Below are positions 58,411 through 64,000 of a stretch of 64,000 nucleotides of DNA, piece by piece. Location of the stretch: NCBI RefSeq assembly GCF_000024105.1, contig NC_013171.1, positions 62,001-126,000 on the forward strand, given 5' to 3'. The notes below the pieces were generated by a model. It was not told the DNA's origin, did no database searches, and saw only the letters and a program-made list of their open reading frames with translations. Source of the DNA: Anaerococcus prevotii DSM 20548. GTDB lineage: Bacteria; Bacillota; Clostridia; Tissierellales; Peptoniphilaceae. A program made the position numbers and the translations under genes. Positions within the stretch are counted from its first letter, which is position 1. Each line of letters opens with the position of its first letter.

Positions 58411-59814
58411 TTTCCAATAATCTAATTCTTCTTTTATCCCAATATCTTTTGCGACAAAACTTGGGTCTTTGCCTTCTTTTATTTGAGTCTTGTAATCTTT
58501 CAGGCAGGCTAGTAATTTATTTGATAAGATCAAAATCGTTGGTAGATTTATCAGAGCCATTATGCCCATAAATAGGTCGGAAAGGTTCCAAACAAAGGCT
58601 TGCTCTTGGATGGCACCGAAAAATATTAGAAATGCTGCAAGAATCCTATAAGGTATTCTTTGTTTCTCATCGAGTTCTCTCTTAGCTAGATAGTCAAAGT
58701 TTGAATCTACATAGTAAAGATTTCCTATAAAGGTTGTAAAGCCAAAAAGTACGAGCGATGCTGATATAAAGTAATATCCTAAGTTACCGAAGACACTTGC
58801 TAGGGCTTCTTGGATAAAAGGTGCTCCTTCAAGGGCAGGACTTGGATCTATACCAGAGCTTAGGCCCATAAAGGCTGTGGATGAGCAAATCAAGAGGGTA
58901 TCGATAAATACTGAAAGCATTTGAACAAGTCCTTGTTTTACTGGATGGCTTACCTCAGCGGCAGCAGCGGCATTTGGTGCAGAACCAATACCAGCCTCAT
59001 TGGAATAAAGTCCTCTTTTCATACCCAAAATCATGGATGAGCCGGCAAGACCTGAGAAAATCGCCTTGAAGTTGAAGGCATCTTCTATAATTTTCCTAAA
59101 GACTTCAGGAATCCTTCCTATATTTAGGATTATCATGATAAGTGAAACTACAACAAAGATTATTCCCATAAAAGGAACTATATTTTGGGTGATCTTAATT
59201 ATCCTCTTTCCTCCGCCAAGGATGACAAAGGCAACTGCAAGGGCGAAGAATCCTCCGATAATCTTTGGACTAATATTAGGATTGTAAATTCCGTAAGATT
59301 GGAAGGAAGATTGAAGGTTGAAGCTTGCAAGCATATTAAAGCCAACAGCATAGCAAACTATAAGAGCTATTGAGAAAACTACTCCGAGCTTTCTGCTCTT
59401 TAGACCTTCTTCTATGTAGTAAGATGGACCTCCGTATGAGCTGTGCTTCCCTTTTTTCTTATAGATTTGGGCGAGGGTTGACTCAGCAAAGGCACTAGCA
59501 GAGCCTATTATAGCCACAAGCCACATCCAAAACACAGCTCCATAGCCTCCTAGACATATGGCAGAAGATACTCCAACTATATTTCCAGTTCCTACTCTGG
59601 ATGCTGTTGATATCATCAAGGCTTGAAAGCTTGATACATCTGATTCGTCCTTTGGTTTTTCCTTGATTACCTTGAAGGCTTCCTTTAGAAGGCTTACTTG
59701 GATAAAGCCTGTTCTTATTGTAAAATACAGGCCTACAGCAATAAGCAAGACTACAAGGATGGGGAAATACAAGACAGTATTGATCTTTCCTATAATAATA
59801 TTCAAATTTTCCAT
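58408..59814 (-). CDS. Sodium:alanine/glycine symporter (AGCS)
   Basis: A 468-residue AGCS/AlsT-family transporter. 'SASRVGTGNIVGVSSAICLGG' is the substrate and Na+ site of TM3, and 'RGLYSNEAGIGSAPNAAAAAEV' is the second family hallmark. The start is ATG 59814 because the AAGGAG is located between it and the in-frame ATG at 59838. It imports alanine or glycine with Na+, in keeping with amino-acid fermentation. The 59839-60155 gap upstream is AT-rich and holds no gene that I can see, only likely promoters. Confidence 0.92.
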   Translation of the reverse strand: MENLNIIIGKINTVLYFPILVVLLIAVGLYFTIRTGFIQVSLLKEAFKVIKEKPKDESDVSSFQALMISTASRVGTGNIVGVSSAICLGGYGAVFWMWLVAIIGSASAFAESTLAQIYKKKGKHSSYGGPSYYIEEGLKSRKLGVVFSIALIVCYAVGFNMLASFNLQSSFQSYGIYNPNISPKIIGGFFALAVAFVILGGGKRIIKITQNIVPFMGIIFVVVSLIMIILNIGRIPEVFRKIIEDAFNFKAIFSGLAGSSMILGMKRGLYSNEAGIGSAPNAAAAAEVSHPVKQGLVQMLSVFIDTLLICSSTAFMGLSSGIDPSPALEGAPFIQEALASVFGNLGYYFISASLVLFGFTTFIGNLYYVDSNFDYLAKRELDEKQRIPYRILAAFLIFFGAIQEQAFVWNLSDLFMGIMALINLPTILILSNKLLACLKDYKTQIKEGKDPSFVAKDIGIKEELDYWK

Positions 59815-60155
59815 TATTTTCTCCTTATTTAATTTCAAATTAAGCTATGCTTAGTAAATAACTTTAACAAGATAACATAATGATAGATTATACCGTTGTT
59901 AAATAAATTTTTAAATATCATAACTTATTTTTATTTCTTTATGAAAATCACCAAAAATTATTGTACTGTTTATTCTTTATGATGGAAATACTTGGGGCTA
60001 TAGATATTAGGCTTTTGCTAAATATAGTTTTTTTAAGTTCCTATATATGCTTATCTAAAAATCATATAAAAATTTTGACTTTCTGGGATTTAATTGTTCA
60101 ATAATAAAATGCTAATATAATTTATAGAGAAATTTTATTGAAAGAGAGGCGAATT

Positions 60156-61520
60156 ATGAATCAGAAATTAGACCTTACAAGAGGCCCTATCTGGCAAACC
60201 TTGGTTAAACTTTCAATCCCCCTAGCCCTAACAGCCTTTATACAAATTGCTTACGGTTTTGTAGATATGATTTGGATATCAAGGCTAGGAACCGATGCTG
60301 TCGCAGGTGTGGGTATTGCTGGATTTGTCTTTTGGATAGCCAACTCCCTTGCCCTTATACCAAAGGTGGGCACAGGGGTCTTCGCATCCCAATCTTACGG
60401 TCAAGGTAACGAAAAGGAGACTGTAAGGGTAATAAATAATGGAATAATTCAGGCGATGATTTTAGGTTTTTGCTTTACTATTTTTGTCTTAATTATTAGG
60501 AATATATTTATAGAAGCCTATAACCTGGGCGATGCTGCGGAACTTGCTGCAAAGAGATATCTTTTTATAGTAGCTTGTGGGATGATTTTCTTTTTTATAA
60601 ATCCTATGTTTTCACAATCCTTCACAGCCCTAGGAGATTCTATAAGCCCCTTTAAGATAAATGCAGTAGGTCTTCTTGCCAATATGATACTAGACCCGGT
60701 TTTGATCTTTGGCTTTGGACCTCTACCAGCCTTAGGCATAAGAGGAGCTGCTATAGCGACTATCTTTAGTCAGTTTTTGGTTAGCCTTTGCTTTTTATTT
60801 CTTATCATAAGGCAGGACGATATAATAAAGAAATCCATATCGAGGATTGATTATAGGATGAATTGGCAGAAGGAAATATTTAAGCTAGGACTTCCTGCTG
60901 GAGTTTTGAGTGGTTTTCATGCTTCGATTTCTATGATACTAAATAGATTTATGGCAAGCTTCGGGCCGGTTCCAGTTGCAGTAGCCTCAATCGGAGCTCA
61001 GCTTGAGTCAATTTCCTGGAATACGACAGAGGGAATCCAAGTAGGGATCCAGGCTCTTGTCGGACAAAACTATGGGGCAAAGAAGATCGATAGGGTAATA
61101 GATATAATAAAGGTAAGCTTTAAGCTTGTAGCAAGCATTGGACTTATAGCAAGTCTAGTCCTATTTTTCTTTAGATATAATTTATTTAGTCTATTCACTC
61201 CAGGAGATAGTGAGGCCATAAGCTTAGGAGCTGATTATCTATTAATCCTTTCCCTAAGCCAGCTTATGATGGCAATAGAAATTGGTCTAGCTGGGGCCTT
61301 CAATGGGCTTTCTGATACCAAAACTCCAGCTGTAATAGGTCTTGTGATGAATACATCGAGAATCCCAATCTCCCTAATCCTTATGCCATTTTTGGGAGTT
61401 CATGGAGTATGGATCGCCATGAGCCTAAGCTCAAACTTCAAGGGAATTCTTTCTATGATTTTCCTATCAAGGAAGGTTAAGAAATTAAAAAATGGACATT
61501 ATAAAGAGCCAGGACTTTAA
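60156..61520 (+). CDS. MATE family multidrug/metabolite exporter
   Basis: A 454-residue protein with 12 predicted membrane segments in two MATE repeats. 'LTRGPIWQTLVKLSIPLALTA' and 'GFVDMIWISRLGTDAVAGVG' in the first half, and 'AGVLSGFHASISMILNRFMA' in the second, are typical. I start it at ATG 60156 because GAGAGGCG lies between it and the in-frame TTG 60138. Substrates are unknown. A possible promoter is TTGTTC, 16-bp spacer, TATAAT (60116-60121). A strong terminator follows. Confidence 0.88.
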   Translation: MNQKLDLTRGPIWQTLVKLSIPLALTAFIQIAYGFVDMIWISRLGTDAVAGVGIAGFVFWIANSLALIPKVGTGVFASQSYGQGNEKETVRVINNGIIQAMILGFCFTIFVLIIRNIFIEAYNLGDAAELAAKRYLFIVACGMIFFFINPMFSQSFTALGDSISPFKINAVGLLANMILDPVLIFGFGPLPALGIRGAAIATIFSQFLVSLCFLFLIIRQDDIIKKSISRIDYRMNWQKEIFKLGLPAGVLSGFHASISMILNRFMASFGPVPVAVASIGAQLESISWNTTEGIQVGIQALVGQNYGAKKIDRVIDIIKVSFKLVASIGLIASLVLFFFRYNLFSLFTPGDSEAISLGADYLLILSLSQLMMAIEIGLAGAFNGLSDTKTPAVIGLVMNTSRIPISLILMPFLGVHGVWIAMSLSSNFKGILSMIFLSRKVKKLKNGHYKEPGL

Positions 61521-61540
61521 ATGAACTGGCTCTTTTTCTT
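61503..61540. terminator. Terminator, MATE / HAD
   Basis: AAAGAGCCAG...CTGGCTCTTTTTCTT, 10-bp stem overlapping the end of the MATE gene; A-rich on the left, so it may serve both strands. Confidence 0.85.
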
Positions 61541-61545
61541 GAATA

Positions 61546-62202
61546 TTAGAAATTTTCGATTTCAAATTCAGAAATATTATTTACATAGGAATCAGATTCT
61601 TTTTTGATATAGTCCCACTCCTTATCATTCCAAGGAAAGTCCTTTATGCCGACTGTCCTGATTCCTTCTTTCTTTGCTGCTTTTATGGCGTATAGAGCGT
61701 CGTCGAAAAGGATTAGGTCTTCTGGGGATTTTCCGTGTTTTTTGATCGTATATTCCCAGAATTCTTTTTCTGATTTATTATATCCAATTGTATCTGGTGT
61801 TGCCAAAAAGTCGAAGAGGTCAAATACTTCTAGTCTCTTTAGGGCCTTTTCTAGATATTTGTAGTCGGTAGAAGATGCTACAGAAAGTGTGTAGCCCTTT
61901 TTCTTTAAGTATTTTAAAAAATCTGCTGCTCCATCTTTAGGCAAGAGATCATTTGCATAGGCATTTTCTATAGTTTGTTCAAAATAATCAATAACTTCAT
62001 CCTTAGTCATATCCCTTGCTATATTTTTCGATAGAAAATCACACATATCATAGAAGGGAAGAGCCTCTATATGACCCTTTTTCTCTTTTGGGATTTTATT
62101 TAAGTCATAGCCGTATTTTTTAAAGATATCCTCAAGCGGCTTTATCCATATATGCATGGAATCTAGAATCGTTCCGTCAATATCAAATATTAGTCCGTAC
62201 AT
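61546..62202 (-). CDS. HAD hydrolase, subfamily IA (phosphoglycolate/beta-phosphoglucomutase-like)
   Basis: A 218-residue HAD protein. Motif I 'LIFDIDGTILDSMHIW', motif II Thr/Ser in 'YTLSVASSTDYKYLEKAL', motif III Lys in 'NKSEKEFWEYTIKKHG' and motif IV 'LILFDDALYAIKAAKKEG' are all present, with a small helical cap after motif I. The substrate is probably a small sugar phosphate. It starts 14 bp downstream of the secreted-protein gene stop on the minus strand, so the two may be co-transcribed. Confidence 0.88.
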   Translation of the reverse strand: MYGLIFDIDGTILDSMHIWIKPLEDIFKKYGYDLNKIPKEKKGHIEALPFYDMCDFLSKNIARDMTKDEVIDYFEQTIENAYANDLLPKDGAADFLKYLKKKGYTLSVASSTDYKYLEKALKRLEVFDLFDFLATPDTIGYNKSEKEFWEYTIKKHGKSPEDLILFDDALYAIKAAKKEGIRTVGIKDFPWNDKEWDYIKKESDSYVNNISEFEIENF

Positions 62203-62216
62203 TTGTATCCTTTCGT

Positions 62217-62753
62217 CTATCTTTGTGCGTGTCTGTAACCTTTGCTGATGGCTTCATCTTCTGAGTAAAACCAGGTTACATTTTCCACAGAAATCTTGTT
62301 ATAGTCCCTCTGACCCCTGGTGTGATAGACTCCTGTAAGTCTATTGCCCTTGATCGGACCCTCTGTAGAATCTGCTGTATAGTTTTTCTTTCTACTGGTG
62401 TAAGGTCTAGTTTTTTGATTTTCGATTGGCCTATTTCCAGCAGGATATGGGAAGCTATGCTTAGAACTTTGGCTAGAATCAGAATCACCAGTAGATTCAG
62501 ATGGACTTTCGTCCTTTTCTTCTTTAGAAATCTCATCTTCGATAGAATCTGTTGCTTTTTCTAAATCGGATTCTTCTGTATCTTTCCCCTCTGTACTATT
62601 ATCATCATTTGAAAGTCCGATAGCTTCGTCTAGGTCGTAGTCCTCGTAGTAGACGATAGGCAAGTCTTTAGGGTTATTATCTGCAAGACTAGTGCCCACA
62701 AATCCTAAGGCTGTGAGAGATAAGAAGAGAGCGAGCAAGTTTTTCTTTTTCAT
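62217..62753 (-). CDS. Secreted protein with LPIVYY motif, unknown function
   Basis: A 178-residue exported protein. The signal peptide is likely cleaved after 'TSLA'. The mature N-terminus holds 'DLPIVYYEDYDLDEAIG', nearly the same as 'SLPIVYYDTSDIDEIF' in the C39-like protein at 48.8 kb. A long Asp/Glu/Ser-rich region with 'ESPSESTG' follows. The last ~60 residues ('GNRLTGVYHTRGQRDYNKI...FYSEDEAISKGYRHAQR') look like an Ada-type metal-binding or endonuclease-tail fold seen at the end of some surface nucleases, but without Cys; this is a weak resemblance. AAGGAGGATATTT precedes the start. Confidence 0.75.
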   Translation of the reverse strand: MKKKNLLALFLSLTALGFVGTSLADNNPKDLPIVYYEDYDLDEAIGLSNDDNSTEGKDTEESDLEKATDSIEDEISKEEKDESPSESTGDSDSSQSSKHSFPYPAGNRPIENQKTRPYTSRKKNYTADSTEGPIKGNRLTGVYHTRGQRDYNKISVENVTWFYSEDEAISKGYRHAQR

Positions 62754-62847
62754 AAATATCCTCCTTCAGATTATATATCCATTATACCATATGAAAGGCT
62801 TTGCCTCTTAGCTAGAATTACTATATAATTAGCTATAAGGAGATATT

Positions 62848-63387
62848 ATGAATACTTTATTAGAACTTTATTTGACATTTTTTAAGATGGGACTTTTTAC
62901 CTTCGGTGGAGGCTACGCCATGCTTCCTCTTTTGGAAAGAGAAGTAGTCGATAAGAAGGGCTGGGCAAGCCATGAGGAAATCTTAGATTATTATGCAATT
63001 GGCCAATCCACTCCAGGAATTATTGCAATCAACACCTCGACCTTTTGTGGTTACAAGGTCTGCGGAAATATTGGAGGGATTGTAGCAAGCCTGGGCTTTA
63101 TTAGTCCATCTATAATAATCATTTCTATCATAGCAAAGTTCTTACAAAGCTTCAGTCATCTAGCCATAATCCAACATGCCTTTGCTGGAATAAGGGTTGC
63201 GGTTTGTGCCTTGGTTTTTTATTCAGTTCTTAAGATGATAAGGAAAGATGCTAATACTGGTCTTAAATTTATGGTATTTATTTTGACTTTTGTAGCTATA
63301 GGATTTTTGTCTATATCGCCAATTGTAGTCGTGATTACGGTTGGAGTTTTCGGAATACTTTTAGGAAGGGGAAAGAAAAATGCTTAG
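62848..63387 (+). CDS. Chromate transporter family protein, half-size (first)
   Basis: A 179-residue membrane protein of the CHR family in its single-domain form. 'FFKMGLFTFGGGYAMLPLL', 'YYAIGQSTPGIIAINTSTFCG' and 'GFISPSIIIISII' are conserved CHR elements. Short-chain CHR proteins are encoded in tandem pairs that work together. The start follows AAGGAGATATT. It overlaps the next gene by 8 bp. Chromate export is the named family function; in an anaerobic commensal the true ion may be another anion. Confidence 0.88.
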   Translation: MNTLLELYLTFFKMGLFTFGGGYAMLPLLEREVVDKKGWASHEEILDYYAIGQSTPGIIAINTSTFCGYKVCGNIGGIVASLGFISPSIIIISIIAKFLQSFSHLAIIQHAFAGIRVAVCALVFYSVLKMIRKDANTGLKFMVFILTFVAIGFLSISPIVVVITVGVFGILLGRGKKNA

Positions 63388-63940
63388 ATTGATGTGGGAG
63401 TTTTTTAAGATTGGACTTTTTGCAGTAGGTGGAGGGATGGCAACCATTCCCTTCCTTTATGAAATAGGAGAAAAGTTTGGCTACTTTTCTAATGAAGAGC
63501 TTCTAGATATGATTGCTGTATCTGAATCAACGCCTGGAGCTATTGGAATTAATATGTCTACCTACGCAGGAATCAATGCCCAGGGAAATCTAGGAGGAGT
63601 TTTAGCTACGATTTCGCTAATAACAGGACCTGTGATAATTATCTTATTTATAGCAAGAGCTATGGATAAGTTCAAAAATTCTAAAGTCGTAAAGGATGCC
63701 TTCGTAACCTTAAGACCTGCTACAGCTGGCCTTATCCTGGGGGCTATGAGCTCGGTATTATTTGTGACTTTATTTAAATTAGAAGCCTTTAGGCAAAGCG
63801 GAAATATAATAAATATAGTAAGGCCAATTCCCTTAGGGATATTTGTGGTATTTTTAGGCTTATTAATGAAATTTAAGAAACTAAATCCTATCGTCGTAAT
63901 CATAATAGGAGCTCTGCTTGGAATTTTACTAAAACTCTAA
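63380..63940 (+). CDS. Chromate transporter family protein, half-size (second)
   Basis: A 186-residue partner of the preceding gene, homologous to it: 'FFKIGLFAVGGGMATIPFLY', 'MIAVSESTPGAIGINMSTYAG' and 'ISLITGPVIIILFIARAM' match the same positions. GGAAGGGGAAAG inside the first gene is its ribosome binding site. The overlap of 8 bp implies coupled translation and a heteromer. Confidence 0.88.
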   Translation: MLRLMWEFFKIGLFAVGGGMATIPFLYEIGEKFGYFSNEELLDMIAVSESTPGAIGINMSTYAGINAQGNLGGVLATISLITGPVIIILFIARAMDKFKNSKVVKDAFVTLRPATAGLILGAMSSVLFVTLFKLEAFRQSGNIINIVRPIPLGIFVVFLGLLMKFKKLNPIVVIIIGALLGILLKL

Positions 63941-63983
63941 GCTAGGCTGGGTATAAGTAGAAGGTAAGAGAAAGGATAAGAAA

Positions 63984-64000
63984 ATGTTAGTTTATATAGC
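63984..64000 (+). CDS. Start of a further gene, cut by the window edge
   Basis: ATG at 63984 follows AGAAAGGATAAGAAA and opens 'MLVYI'. Only five codons are visible, so no product can be named; it may belong to the chromate-transporter operon. Confidence 0.4.

Noticed and set aside
62217-62400. C-terminal part of the small secreted protein as a DNA-uptake nuclease tail
   Set aside because: Only a loose resemblance (GxYH.....Y..I) and no catalytic residues visible; kept as unknown.

Overview
The window is a chromosomal segment of a low-GC, anaerobic Gram-positive bacterium. AT-rich coding with heavy ATA/AGA/AGG use, AGGAGG-type ribosome binding sites, TTGACA-N17-TATAAT promoters, the 16S sequence, a butyryl-CoA-dehydrogenase-type enzyme beside a flavodiiron protein, amino-acid catabolism (serine dehydratase, aspartase, PepF) and a tagatose-6-phosphate pathway all fit the Peptoniphilaceae, most likely an Anaerococcus-like peptoniphilus-group coccus. 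The genus is inferred from the look of the 16S and gene content, not from a database comparison.

Layout. 0-4.4 kb: Fe3+-type ABC importer (binding protein cut by the window edge, fused permease, ATPase) with a glycosyltransferase in the same operon, then a candidate small antisense-type RNA. 4.6-10.8 kb: glycerate kinase, rhomboid protease, lipoprotein, oligoendopeptidase F, UbiB-like kinase. 10.9-16 kb: glycerophosphodiester phosphodiesterase plus a complete Ugp-type glycerol-3-phosphate ABC importer. 16-19.1 kb: hemerythrin, radical SAM protein and a frameshifted BCCT (betaine-type) transporter. 19.2-25.2 kb: a 16S-23S-5S operon with three tandem promoters, an intervening sequence in 23S helix 45, a mosaic second 5S remnant and tRNA-Gln(CTG).

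26-37.5 kb: sugar island. lacA-lacB, a GPH symporter, a GH36 alpha-galactosidase and a DeoR regulator are followed by a decayed acetyltransferase and then by an agaS-gntR-nagA-lacC-lacD operon. Galactose-6-P (LacAB) and N-acetylgalactosamine-6-P (NagA, AgaS) routes converge on tagatose-6-P, which LacC and LacD turn into triose phosphates. No PTS that would make those sugar phosphates from galactose or GalNAc lies in the window.

38.5-41.7 kb: an acyl-CoA dehydrogenase fused to an EtfA FAD domain and to a rubredoxin fold that has lost all four iron-binding cysteines, followed by a flavodiiron protein. 42-45 kb: a GlcNAc-type PTS IIBC and two small lipoproteins. 45.1-48.6 kb: OmpR-type two-component system, a 48-residue CXXC membrane peptide (CD1871A-like), a polyferredoxin membrane protein and a thioredoxin-like lipoprotein, apparently one redox module. 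48.8-50.5 kb: secreted cell-wall-binding C39-like peptidase. 50.8-58.4 kb: aspartase, fumarase, HAD phosphatase, MaoC hydratase, then a serine-type symporter and the two-subunit L-serine dehydratase. 58.4-64 kb: alanine symporter, MATE exporter, HAD phosphatase, a secreted protein sharing a motif with the C39-like protein, and a split chromate-type transporter; one further gene starts at the right edge.

The most unusual items are the cysteine-less rubredoxin domain, the hairpin-riddled 5S remnant, the 23S intervening sequence, the single-base frameshift in the BCCT gene, and the orphan minus-strand small RNA at 4.4 kb. No CRISPR array, phage, insertion sequence or recognisable defence system was seen.
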